From the NCBI GenBank assembly GCA_021229015.1, contig CM037794.1, forward strand, positions 40,629,126 to 40,693,125: a DNA stretch of 64,000 nt, in the 5' to 3' direction. Origin of the DNA: Solen grandis. Its lineage: Eukaryota > Mollusca > Bivalvia > Adapedonta > Solenidae. The first letter of the stretch is position 1, and the number at the start of each line of letters is the position of its first letter. The position numbers were made by a program, and so were the translations under genes. Positions 1 to 10,400 of this stretch are shown in pieces. The notes under the pieces are model-generated. The model saw nothing but the letters and a program-made list of their open reading frames with translations. It ran no database searches and was not told where the DNA came from.

Positions 1-899
1 AAATATTCTATCCGTTTGCTTATAAGATATTAAACCACGTCTTATCAAACGTACGAGGACTACTAAGTTAAACTTGTGAACGTTCTGACCAAACAAATAT
101 TTAATTAAATATTCAAAATGCCGAATATTGAAAAGTTGTAAGTCACGAGTTCTTTTAAATTCTACAGGGGACTAAATATATTTGACGGCATATTTCTGCC
201 ATCCACTTGGCTATGTCGAAACTTTTCTGAAATATTTTCATATTCACTTATTATCTGGCAAGTAGAAGATATTCAAGATATCCACTTTTGTTTTACAAGA
301 CAAACGTGTCTGTTAGTGCCCACTACTGCCAGCCTTATATTTACTTAGGTTACCTGGATATCGTGCTTTTTTCCAGATACTTTGTTGTCCTATGATTAAC
401 TATGTAAAAAAAAATATCACCGTCATCGTTTATTCAGTATCCAAATATCAGATGTGACCAAATGTATTGCAACGTTCGGCTCCAGGTTTTGGAAAGCGTA
501 CCCAGGATAGCCCTGTAGATTCGCAATGCTTCAGTCAGTGTCCAGTGTGTCGCCCCTTTACGGACAGAAATCATCTGATAGAATCCGGTAAGAATCCTAT
601 TTGCATTCCTCTCTAATTCATGATTTCCGTGTCTGGAGTCGTGCTACACTTATTTCACAATATTAAGTAGTCGGAACGCAGATATTAATACTAGTAGCAG
701 TACATTCCTTAGGTGGGATCACGAAAATCTTAGGTTTGTTTCGAAGAGACCTTATATCAAGATTGACCGATTTTAACACCAGTATTCGAAAATTGTCATC
801 GAAATAATAGCAACTCGATTGACAATATGGTAAACATTTAATAGCAACTCGATTGACAATATGGTAAACCTTTTCGCAGATATAATGTTCTGTATCTAA
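1..899. other. No supported gene; AT-rich sequence with one short direct duplication
   Basis: I see no exon with convincing splice signals and no recognisable protein similarity here. The only structure is a near-perfect 31-bp direct duplication with a 34-bp period at 805-869. If the exons at 5.3-6.3 kb belong to a gene that begins upstream of this window, this stretch is part of one of its introns. Confidence 0.4.
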
Positions 900-1401
900 T
901 CCTCTTTTCAAACATAGTTAAAGATCACTTGTAGGACAAAGAAAGATTGGTTTGACGCTGCGTGCATAGATGCCCAGTGTTTATATAAACAAGGATTAAA
1001 CGCACATAATCCGGGACAAGTCTTACGAAAATCGACAAGTTATGTAATTTAAAGCAGAGGTACAAAAGTTACTTAAGAAGTTTTATCATTAAGCAGTCTA
1101 GAAATCTTGAAGCTTTAAACACGTCAAGACTATTGATTTTTATCAATCAAAAACAAAATACAGGAATTAATATATCGATTTCAAGATTTTCAAAACCATT
1201 TTGCAAGTACTTAATGATATCCGAGTAAATTTTAATGTTGAAGCTAATCATTTCAACGGACAAAGTTACCTTTATATAAATAGCCCCAGTTTCACAGAAC
1301 TTAATACTGCAATAACGTTGGAAGAAGTGAAATCAGCTATTTTCAGATTAAAAAAACAACAAAGCGGCATGTCCTTTGCGACAACTTATTGTATAAATAT
1401 A

Positions 1402-1956
1402 CTACTCAAAGTTTGCTAAGCACCACCGGCTATTTTCCCATAGATTTACCTGCTAAGACTTTAAAGGCATGCTACATTAAAGTTTACATTAAAACAAATC
1501 TTGCTTTATGCAGAAGTATTGTTTATGTACCAAACTTACTTTCGGATCCTTAATACTGGGAATTAATCATCAGTAAGTGCGAAATTGAGAACACCTTAAA
1601 ATTTAAAGTCAGCTAAATTCAGAACTTTGATCTTCAAATATTCCTGTTTTCTAAATGGAATACTTTTAAGGATATTTGTAACGATGTTGACCTGTTCATG
1701 GTCATTTTTTTCTGTACTGATCACAAGATTTAACTTCCATTTATAAAATGCCATTTCTTGCAAAAAACACACTTTAACTAATGACAGGAATTGGCTAAAT
1801 CGTTGTAACTCATTTTTGAGTCTTTTCTATCATTTTGATAAAAACTATACGTAAAAATGATGGCCAGCTAACGCTTTCCTTTCAGGTACATAGCATTACA
1901 TTAAGCATGTGACTCTATGGGAAAATAGCCGGTGGTGCTTAGCAAACTTTGAGTAG
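1402..1956. mobile_element. MITE family A, copy 1: 555 bp with 42-bp TIRs and TA target duplication
   Basis: The ends are inverted copies of each other over 42 bp (1402-1443 against 1915-1956, beginning CTACTCAAAGTTTGCTAAGC). They are flanked by TA at 1400-1401 and 1957-1958. The interior has no coding potential. The element sits inside the reverse-transcriptase relic, so it inserted after that LINE. A diverged second copy lies at 4878-5128. TA duplication suggests mobilisation by a Tc1/mariner-superfamily transposase; this is inference. Confidence 0.85.
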
Positions 1957-2135
1957 TACATTTTAATATACTAGGCATCCATATCACCGATATGTTTAAT
2001 ATAATTTTTAACGCGGGGTACCTTCCAGGTCAGTACTTTCATAAAAAGGGAGATAAGAACGTACCAAACGACTATCGGGGAGTAACTCTACTGCGTAAAA
2101 GTGTCAGTGTATTAACAAAAGGAAGAGAAACCTGG

Positions 2136-2324
2136 CATGCGTTCAGTATGCCGAACCGCATGTAACCGTGCGCTTAGTCGGCTATAAAACTGTCTCCGTG
2201 TCATAAACCACGACATTCACGTATGCCTGTACAACATAAAATGCACTTAAACAGCATGTTATTAAAACGACTCCATAGCTGACTAAGCGACCGGTTCCAT
2301 ACGGTTCGGTATACTGAACGTGCG
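2136..2324. mobile_element. Foldback MITE, about 189 bp, within the LINE relic
   Basis: The two halves are inverted copies: CGTTCAGTATGCCGAACCG near 2139 against CGGTTCGGTATACTGAACG near 2303-2321, with similarity extending through CGCTTAGTC toward the centre, about 50 bp per arm. CCTGG occurs at 2131-2135 and 2325-2329 and may be a 5-bp target duplication. LINE coding resumes on the far side at QYGFRKGIGTVDADFF. Confidence 0.75.
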
Positions 2325-3290
2325 CCTGGTTGTTAGACGCGCAATATGGTTTTAGAAAAGGAATTGGTACTGTGGATGCTGATTTTTTTTAAACGGTCTT
2401 CAACATTGTCAGTAATATATCCAGATTGCCTTGTGCGTTTATAGACCTGAAAAAGGCATTTGACTGAAAGAAATGCACTATGGCTAAAACTTTAATATGG
2501 GGTCGGACGAATAGAATTGAGTTTTGTTCAATGCAATGTATGCAGTTGTAAAATCATGCGTCAAGCTGTAATCCTTTCTGATTCTTCAATATTTCTTTGT
2601 GTTACAAGGCTAAAATAACTCGCAATCATTTATTTTTTTGCTCTTTTATTGAGGATTTAGAACAATATTTACAAAATCATGCTGATAGTTTGGTAGAAAT
2701 ATTTGACTTGTGCCTTATAATTTTGTTTGCTGACGATATGGTGATAATTGGTAAATCTACCGAGGATCTTCAACAATTTAAATAACTTATACGACTACTG
2801 TAACTTGTGGGGATTAGAAGTCCACACATCCAAAACAAAAGGTGCTGTATTCCGTAAGAGGTCGAGACAAAATCGTGCTCGAGGTAGTCGACAATTTCAA
2901 TAATCTCGATTTATACAGGTATATTTGTTTTTAATCGGAAAAGCACTTAAAGCAATGTTTTATTTCAGAATATACAAAAAATACAAGTTAATCCAAAATT
3001 GTCTTTATTTGTAGGTTCTAATTAAGTTATGTGTCTCCTGCCTGGGGCTTGTCAAAATCCAAAGACATTGAACGTATAAATTTAAAATATTGTAAAATAT
3101 TTGATACTTGGTGTGGACCGAAGAGCTTGCAATGCTTCTGTGTACGGTGAATTGGGAAGAGTCTTTATATATGAATAGATATGTACAAATGATTAATGGT
3201 ACAAAGTAATCCGAAAATGTTATGAGGACTGTCTATAATATGCACTTGCCAATAACGTTCGTGGTGGGATTTGGCCAAGTAAAACATTTG

Positions 3291-3374
3291 TTAGATATGT
3301 ATAGTTTAAAATGTGGTTGAACCCATTAGATATATGTATAGTTTAAAATGTGGTTGAACCCATTAGATATATGT
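3291..3374. repeat. Short tandem duplication, about 37 bp x 2
   Basis: The string TATAGTTTAAAATGTGGTTG followed by AACCCATTAGATAT occurs twice back to back. The duplication lies inside the decayed C-terminal part of the LINE relic, just before the Tc1-like insertion. Confidence 0.85.
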
Positions 3375-3456
3375 TACGTTGTTTAAAAAGCTAAAAAAAA
3401 AGGACGAATTACTGATGCGTTCCGCCAAGAATTTTTTACATATTAATAACAATCTA

Positions 3457-4316
3457 TACTGACGGGCAAAAACGCCCCAGCGGAATTTGGCGTTATTTTC
3501 CTCATACCTATTGAAATTTTAGTAAGTGTAGTCTGTATACATGTACATTGACCGACAATCACGGCAAAGAAAAAATCGTGCGCTTCTATTCAGCCCGATG
3601 TCCATTTCCGGTGGCTGCTAATTTCCACGTGCACCTCGTGTATGTTTACCACGTGGTGAAATCGATCACATTTTACAGTTACATGTGCTAGTCGATAGGC
3701 ATCACAATTTCAGAGATTTTCTGATTAAACATTCGTATTTAAGAATGCTAAGGCTAAATTCTGAAGAGAGAGCTCGCGTTTTGGCCATGCTCGAATGCGG
3801 GCGAACGCAAGAACAAGTCGCCGCCAGACGTATTAACGTCTCGCGTTCGATTCGGCGTCTTATTCGATGTGTTAGAGTTACGGGAACGTTTGCCGATCGG
3901 TCACGTTCAGGAAGACCTCGTGTGACGTCTGTAAGACGAGAATTTCATACGTCAACGTCATTTGTGTGACGGCGAAATCGACGTCGCGTTTAGTAGTAGG
4001 TAACCGTGGTCGCCCAATAAGTCGTTATACGATTAGAACACGACACGACTGAGGGAACGCGGGATTACCTGCCGTAGATCCTACAGTGGTTTAGTTCTAA
4101 CTTTACGCCACCGTCACCGTCTGATCTGAGCCCGCAACCCTCGCGGTCAGCGTTGGCAGAACGTAGTGTTCAGCGACAAGTCGCGTTTCAACTTATGGAA
4201 CGCCTACAGGTGTATCCGTGTGTACAGGCGACGTCACGAACGCTACGTTACGAACGCTTCGTTGACAATTGCGTTGTCGAGAACATGGAATGGGGCGTTT
4301 CTTTTGCCCGTCAGTA
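3457..4316 (+). mobile_element. Tc1-like DNA transposon relic, 860 bp, TA-flanked
   Basis: The terminal inverted repeats TACTGACGGGCAAAA (left) and TTTTGCCCGTCAGTA (right) are followed inward by ACGCCCC and GGGGCGT. TA flanks the element at 3455-3456 and 4317-4318. It carries the remains of a Tc1-family transposase on the plus strand. At 860 bp it is far shorter than a full Tc1 (about 1.6 kb), so it has a large internal loss. The flanks read as LINE sequence, which makes this a nested insertion. Confidence 0.88.
3685..4303 (+). pseudogene. Tc1-like transposase, internally deleted and frameshifted
   Basis: The first part (3745-3945) reads LNSEERARVLAMLECGRTQE, then VAARRINVSRSIRRLIRC, then DRSRSGRPRVTS. 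This is the paired helix-turn-helix DNA-binding region and the GRPR linker typical of Tc1 transposases. A second part in another frame (about 4150-4300) reads WQNVVFSDKSRFNL and then RCIRVYRRRHERYV, corresponding to the second catalytic Asp region (FSDESRF in the family) and the strand after it. Most of the catalytic domain between them, and everything after the WNGAF segment, is missing. It cannot encode an active enzyme. Confidence 0.85.
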
Positions 4317-4877
4317 TAGTTCTGAGCATGTTGTACATCCATATAAAAACGTCTTTTTCTTACGAACGATACTTGTCTGATAGTTTCTTGGAAATCTGAC
4401 AACTGATGATACGGATTTCATGTAACCAGCAACGCATTAATTCTGGAAGATACCTTGACGGACTACCTTTTAATGAGCGTACTTCTCAGATTTGTTGTTC
4501 AAATACCGACATTGAAGATGAATACCATCTTATACTTAAATATGAACGTTTTCAAGATCTACGATCTTTATAGAGATTTTTATATAAGACCAAATATTAA
4601 AATTTGATCAATTATTAAATTCCAAAAAGACTAAATCATTGTATATTTGTACAACGGGCTTAAGAAAGACGTAATCCACATATATTTTTTTATCTTTTAA
4701 TTGTATTAAGACTAAACTTGCTTCATTAACCATCCTCCAAAACTTGCATATAATTTCATCTTATTCAGCAGTTAAACCTTTTTCTGTATGCTTTCAGAGA
4801 TTCATTTGTTATGTATTGTGTGTAAAACGCTTGACGTGCATGTGATGAGGGTGTGTACTCTTAACACGTTTCATATA

Positions 4878-5128
4878 CTACTCAGATTTGCCAAGGATCA
4901 CTTGCTTTTTTTTGCATTTCAAAACACTCAAATGATTTAATATATTATATACAAAGATTGAAAGTTACTTTTGAAACTCATTGCACAAAACGACCTAATA
5001 AACCAACTAAAGCTATGTTGCTATCATAAGCATTGATGGAAATACATTTACAACACAAGGTCAAATATATCTATCAAATACACAGTAAATAGGATTTCAC
5101 TGAATGAACCTTAGCAACTTTTGAGTAG
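4878..5128. mobile_element. MITE family A, copy 2 (diverged, 251 bp)
   Basis: It begins CTACTCAGATTTGCCAAGGA and ends CCTTAGCAACTTTTGAGTAG, diverged versions of the terminal repeats of the element at 1402-1956. TA flanks it at 4876-4877 and 5129-5130. It is shorter than copy 1, so the interior was lost or replaced. It lies in the probable intron upstream of the exon at 5349. Confidence 0.75.
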
Positions 5129-5348
5129 TATATATACATATTTCATTCTCGCGTGTCAGTTAAATAATATATTGTTTGCAGTATTTTAGGTTTGAATTCG
5201 ATTAGAGATAAATCTTATATTTGCGTCTTGCCAAGTTGTCCTCGGTGCGAAATGTTATCTATTGGTAAATTCTAAGTTATTATTGCATAAAAAATCCGCA
5301 TCCTGCCCATATTTACTTTGACCTATAACCTTCTACTTCCGGTTCCAG

Positions 5349-5458
5349 TGTGTGGTTCGGATATCTTGCTAGAGTATACGACACTATACCGCCCCATGAA
5401 GATGCTCGCCATGTTGGAGAAGGTCAACTCGGACGAGGTCGCCCCCATCCTACAAAAG
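5349..5458 (+). CDS. Penultimate coding exon of an unrecognised host gene
   Basis: A pyrimidine-rich stretch and CAG (5346-5348) precede the exon. It ends CAAAAG before a GTATTC donor at 5459. One frame is open across the whole 110 bp and protein-like: CGSDILLEYTTLYRPMKMLA, then MLEKVNSDEVAPILQK. It enters after two bases of a split codon and leaves in phase 0, matching the exon at 6150. Its G+C content is clearly above its surroundings. I do not recognise the family. Earlier exons are not visible, and the 5' part probably lies upstream of the window. It could also be a fossil exon, but intact signals and frame argue against that. Confidence 0.65.
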
Positions 5459-5655
5459 GTATTCCGTAACCTGATTTGATATATAATCAAATGTCCGCCG
5501 CCACGGTTTAGCATCTACGTCCGGCAGTCTTTCAGTTGCGAATCGGCTAAACCCGAAGATTGATTTGCAGCCGAGTATAAGCGGGGAACTAAATTTCTAA
5601 CAATTGCAAACATTATGGTTAACTAAAAGCTGCCAAGCCCCGCTTTCAGGTGCCT

Positions 5656-5810
5656 TTAAGGTAAAGTCCCTGTAATAGTTCCGCTACATTTCGGACCTTG
5701 ACTTTTCACGGAGATAACCAGGGTTTCCTAATGTTTGATTAGGGTGCCTTGGTTATATTAGTAAGGTTAAGTGGTCCAAGACATAGCGGAACCATTACAG
5801 GGACTAGGTA
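5656..5810. mobile_element. Foldback MITE family C, copy 1 (intronic)
   Basis: It starts TTAAGGTAAAGTCCCTGTAA and GTTCCGCTACATTTCGGACC, and ends with the inverse ATAGCGGAACCATTACAGGG. A second, better-preserved copy at 31325-31486 has intact TTAA at both ends. This copy has lost its right TTAA. It lies in the intron between the exons at 5349-5458 and 6150-6326. Confidence 0.85.
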
Positions 5811-6149
5811 GTCCATAACGTTAGCGTTTGTATCCCCGTTGTATCATAGCGTATAGAGTGCAGGCTGCATGGGACCAAATCTGTTGCGTGCGTTACGGTT
5901 CTGAACGCAGCCAAGTTAAAAGGCCGTGCCTTATTTTTTCAACCGAATTTAATTTTAGATACATTTTCTATCGTATTTTGAGAATCGATATGGGATGATA
6001 AGTAAATGACAAGTGTACCCATCCTTCAATCGCTTATGCCGAGTACACGGACAGTATTTTCTGCATCGATAAAATAAAAGTAATTGCAGCTTTTGAAATT
6101 CTAGTGATCCGAGTTTATTAGACTAAACAATGAGGTACACTTACTTCAG

Positions 6150-6326
6150 ATCGCTTACAACCCAAATGCTGCTGGTAGTGGATCCCCAATCCTCGTCTGG
6201 GCGAGATTCCCGTCCGGCATTATGGAATACGAGAGTTCAGTGCCCTTCCAGGATTCTCCGGAAACGGCCGTCAATATGGCGGTCGAGTACTTCTCTCTCA
6301 TCGCGCAGGAGCAGGAGCAGGAATGA
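6150..6326 (+). CDS. Last coding exon of the same unrecognised host gene
   Basis: The acceptor is TTACTTCAG (ending 6149). The frame is open in phase 0 to TGA at 6324-6326, giving 58 residues: IAYNPNAAGSGSPILVWARF, PSGIMEYESSVPFQDSPETA, VNMAVEYFSLIAQEQEQE. Phase and composition agree with the exon at 5349-5458. The C-terminal tail is acidic (EQEQE). No domain was recognised and no membrane segment is evident. Chance is unlikely because splice site, phase, codon-like composition and a downstream AATAAA all agree. The product remains unknown. Confidence 0.7.
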   Translation: MAYNPNAAGSGSPILVWARFPSGIMEYESSVPFQDSPETAVNMAVEYFSLIAQEQEQE

Positions 6327-6389
6327 ACGGAATGTTATTATTGTTGGAATACTTGACAGTCGTTAATTTGTTACTGTATTGGATTATAG

Positions 6390-6395
6390 AATAAA
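6390..6395 (+). terminator. Poly(A) signal AATAAA of the gene ending at 6326
   Basis: AATAAA lies 64 bp downstream of the TGA at 6324-6326, a suitable distance for a short 3' UTR ending near 6410-6420. Confidence 0.55.
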
Positions 6396-6419
6396 TATTA
6401 ATTATAGATACTGTTATGA

Positions 6420-7710
6420 TTTTTAAGTCCAGAGAGCGCGCTGTAATACAGATGTGTGTTGAACCGATTTTGTTTTGAACACTTTCAAAACTCTTTACTT
6501 TGGATCTACCTCTGGTAACTCTTTGAAAGGTCCATTTCTGGTAAAAAAAAAGACGCTAACACGATAAAATCTGGAAATCCGGCTCCGGCTTTACACCCAT
6601 TTACTTCACACTCGCAAAGTCCAAAGTTCGAATGCAATAGTCTATAAATTTTCTATTTAAAAATAAAAATGCAGTTCATGACGAATATCTACAATTAGAT
6701 TATCTTAACGCAATTTACCTCCCATCAATTATTTCCAAAAATAAGTGTGACCCCCCCCCCCCCCCCCGAAAAGAGTATTTAATACACACAACGCCAGTTT
6801 TATAAGCACCAGGGAAAATACTCGACCAAAAACATTTTCAAGCTTTTTTGCATTTGAACAAGCTTTAATTAAATAATTCGCAATGCACTAATGACGGTCG
6901 CATTTTCACTTAGTCACATTTTCATTTACATTTTAAACTTGAAAGACAACTGTTTACTAGACCATTATAGAATATTTATGTGTGTGCGTCCGTGCATCCG
7001 TTCGTTCATCCGTCCGTCCGTCACAACTCGGATCCAATGAAATGCCTTATCAAGAATTTATTAGTACGAAGTTTTGCTAACCAATTATCTCAGTCTATTA
7101 AGAAGCAAAGCGTACTGAGCGAACGTGGGTTTTCCGACGATGAGCTTGTATATGAGCAGCACAGTAACCAAGAACCATAACTCTGCCTTGTCTGATTTTT
7201 GTATTATCTCCCGTTATGTAAGATCAATCTTTGTCTAGAACTCCTCAACTATTCGAGGTATTGATTTGAAACTGAAAAAAAAAAGATTTGGAGTAGCAGA
7301 AGTGTGGTGATTACAAATCATATACGTCGGGTTTTCTTTTATTCCACTTATGAATGGCTTTCATTTAACATCAATTATTTGACACCTCAAACTGGGGCAT
7401 AGTGTTTTTTTAACCTTCTTGTTTGGTTAATTATTTGAAGTTCCCCTATTAACTCAATATAAAATTAAAGCTAGGCTTTAAACTGAAATCGAAAGGAGGA
7501 AGTTTTACGGTTTAGATCATCCTTGCTTTAGTTAAGCATAACACGCGTTACTGTCTATTTATGGGGGAGTTTTATTGAAATCGGATTTGTCACTAGAGAT
7601 TTTCGAGGCCGGAGTCAGAAGTGCGTTAATAGACTGGTTCTAGAGTTGTCCGAAAATTCCCCTTTTCACTCTCACCATCTGCGGATTTATCTAGACCGTA
7701 TATATATATA
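6420..7710. other. No gene seen; 17-C homopolymer and low-complexity AT-rich DNA
   Basis: A run of 17 C lies at 6751-6767. Near 6975-7025 there is a CCGTCCGTCCGT-type stretch of the kind common in bivalve dispersed repeats. No exon or transposon protein was recognised. Confidence 0.5.
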
Positions 7711-7711
7711 T

Positions 7712-7945
7712 ACAATCCCGTGGCCTAGTGGTTATAAGGCATCCGCTTCGGGGGTTCGATTCCCGGCAGAGGACCGTTCTGATATGGCCTGTTGCTGAGC
7801 CGCCAGCTAGTTAAATGTCTCCCTGTCTGGTGCCCGGCATATAGAAGAGAACCGGGAAGGTAATTGTGAAAGCAAAGATCGAGGTTCTCATAAGTCAAAT
7901 TTGGCTGGCTCTTTCAATAGGGGTGACACTATAAAAAACAAGCAA
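7712..7945 (+). mobile_element. tRNA-derived SINE
   Basis: The 5' part is tRNA-like with Pol III boxes: an A box around TGGCCTAGTGG (7721) and a B box GGTTCGATTCC (near 7756). It is followed by an unrelated body with the hairpin-like GTGCCCGGCATATAG and AACCGGGAAGG. No tRNA gene is implied, because the anticodon arm is not preserved. Confidence 0.7.
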
Positions 7946-8225
7946 TTCACCTTTTACCTTTTTGTATTTATAATAATAGTAACAAAGTTCTATATATGAT
8001 AACATACTTATTTCCTGTCAAAAAATAAATATACTGTGAACAAAAAGGTAAAAAAGGATAAATAAGAAAGTAAACGATATAAGTGGGAAAGATAAACAAG
8101 AAAAGATTAAAACAAAATGTTTTAATGGACGGCTTACATAAGCATGCTGTCCCCCTCTATTTCTCTTTGAATTTCTACTGTTTTGACCTTATAATCTTAC
8201 CCGTCTATGCACAGGACCTTCGTAT

Positions 8226-8512
8226 TAAAAAAGACCTCTCTTTATATTAGGCCTATATATAGAGAGAGAGGCAGTTATTATTTATAAATTTCGCTGCACG
8301 AGTCCAGGGTCTCACTATATTTAAAAATATGACTCCCAATGCAGTAGCATTTTTCATATATTTTATGCATCTTGTGGATTGAATCCTGACAGCGAAAACA
8401 TTACATTTAAGAAGAAGAATGCATGTGTAAAAAATCACCAAGAATTAAATTTAAAAAATAAAAATACGGCCTCTCCATATATCATTTATACATAGAGAGG
8501 TCGATTTTTTAA
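8226..8512. mobile_element. Foldback/MITE-like inverted repeat, about 285 bp
   Basis: The left end reads AAAAAAGACCTCTCTTTATAT and the right end, inverted, reads AAAAAATCGACCTCTCTATG. The interior has no coding potential. I could not settle the target duplication. Confidence 0.5.
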
Positions 8513-8644
8513 GTTTTTATTCAATAATTTATTTTCATCTTTTTATTTATGTTTATGTTTAAATCAAAAGGATTGTTATAGTTTGTTTTAAGCACTGGTT
8601 TTATACATCCAATATTTTGCTCTTGTTGATGTGTGTAAAAAAAA

Positions 8645-8745
8645 AATGGTCCCAGCTGGTATAGAACTCATGACCTCATGATGGGAAAAAGTACTGATCG
8701 ACACTCTTACCGATTGAGCTAATTCCAAAAGCGTGTAACGAAGGT
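8645..8745 (-). repeat. tRNA-like fragment, degraded SINE head
   Basis: On the minus strand, GGAATTAGCTCAATCGGTAA resembles a tRNA D-arm/A box, and about 45 bases later GAGTTCTATACC resembles a decayed B box. Too degenerate for a functional tRNA gene. Confidence 0.4.
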
Positions 8746-9276
8746 GCAAATAAGGCTATTTATAGGTAATTACTTACTACTGTATTAACTACACCAATCG
8801 TTCTTTATATTACGGATACATATTAACAAGATAAACATTACGCATTACTTATCTCAACCATCATGTAATAACTAAACTACTATGTATAATGACAAGCTCA
8901 ATACAGAAGACATGAAATGTGCGATGTCCATCCGACGAGTAGGTCATGGCCTATATGTAAAAAAGCATCGTTAAAATACAAACATCTACGGACTAATAAC
9001 TTATTAAATATGATCAATTACACTGGAAACTATTTAAAACAAACAAAAATCACGCATTTGATACCCCAAACAATCACACAGAAAAATGTCGGTCACTTAA
9101 AATTATTATGATTACAGCTTTGCATTCGACCGCAATACCAATTTGATTTCAAGATTTTATTTAGAAACATTGCAAAGTCTCACATATATGTGAGAAACAT
9201 AAGCATTACATACTATATACAAACTTGAATATCACGTGGTACAATGGAAAACGGCTAAGTTTCTTCGTAGTTTACA

Positions 9277-9316
<40 letters not shown>

Positions 9317-10055
9317 CTTGCATATACATTTTAAATATTTACATAAAAATGAGTAACCTTATCTTGTTTTACAATGTGAATCATATACAATTTTTTTTTT
9401 TACATTACTATTCATTTGTTTCAGCAATACCTTTGATCATAATATCGTGTCTTTAATTTAACTTATAATAGAGTAACCGTATAAACGTCATATCAGTGTG
9501 AAAAAAATGGGTAACCGTATGACTCATGTCTCGTGTCATCAAGGAATCTCGAGTTATATGATATAAATAAGGAATTTTACAAAGCATTTAAGTGAACAAG
9601 GGATACGAGCTTGCTTGTACATATGGTTTGGTTTCTTCTATAGCATTGTTTGCCATGTTACGTATATCATGACAACATTCCTATAGGGTTTTTTGACCAG
9701 CCAGTAAAACATCTGATATTGATAAGGAAATCACAGTAAGTATGCTATTTTGTTTACTTTTTGTTTACTCTTAGCTATCATTGTCCTTGTTCAAATAACA
9801 TATCATGGTCAATGTTTAATGTTAAATATATAATTAAACAATACATTTATACTCATTTGTAAAGTAAAACGACACACGTTACAATAGTGTCATATAAAAA
9901 ACACTTGTCTTATTTGTCTGAACTTTGCAAAAACGAAGAAAGTTCAGTCGAATGCATTGCATATTTCCAAGAAACAAAAAATAACACATTTATTTGCCTA
10001 AACAGTGCGAAAACGAAAGTAGTTTAGTCAAACCATGTGTTACATTCACATTCAT
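8746..10055. other. No gene seen; GA microsatellite at 9280-9314
   Basis: The only clear structure is an uninterrupted GA run at 9280-9314. The rest is AT-rich with no exon signals I trust. Confidence 0.5.
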
Positions 10056-10110
10056 GAAAAGAATATATATATATATATATATACATATATACACATATAC
10101 ACACACAAAT
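10056..10110. repeat. TA/CA microsatellite near the 3' side of the LINE
   Basis: TATATATA and ACACATATACACAC runs are found here and continue intermittently to about 10350. On the minus strand they lie downstream of the reverse-transcriptase stop codon, so they may be the 3' UTR tail of the element. Confidence 0.6.
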
Positions 10111-10400
10111 TTTAATGCATGTAATGAAAGGGATAGATACAACGTAACAGAATAAAGTGTGAACACATATATACAAATACATTTCTATATAATCATGGTT
10201 TTACTCCTGCACATTTAAAAGCCCATCAGAAAGGATTAAATACTTATTTTTTCCTCTCTCCATATAAATATATATATTCTCATATATTTACATAGTTTCA
10301 TGCAGATGTACATATATGTATATACACACTCACGTATACATATATACATCACTAAATAATTTATAAATAAATACATAGTATCAGAATGCATAATTGCATA

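Larger units (their letters stand above)
930..4690 (+). pseudogene. Decayed LINE ORF2 relic (reverse transcriptase), split by three insertions
   Basis: Fragments of a non-LTR reverse transcriptase can be followed in order across shifting frames. A pre-RT linker (WFDAACIDAQC) lies near 955. The N-terminal RT part (TLEEVKSAIFRLKKQQSG) is at 1201-1375. HKKGDKNVPNDYRG lies near 2045-2090, QYGFRKGIGTVDADFF near 2345-2390, and AFIDLKKAFD near 2435-2465. The catalytic-type FADDMVII is near 2728-2750. A C-terminal piece with DIEDEYHLIL lies near 4509-4540, where this LINE type has its Cys/His motif. Stops and frameshifts are everywhere, so it is dead. It is interrupted by foldback elements at 1402-1956 and 2136-2324 and by a Tc1-like element at 3457-4316; removing them restores the order of the RT motifs. 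The clade is not determined. Confidence 0.85.
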
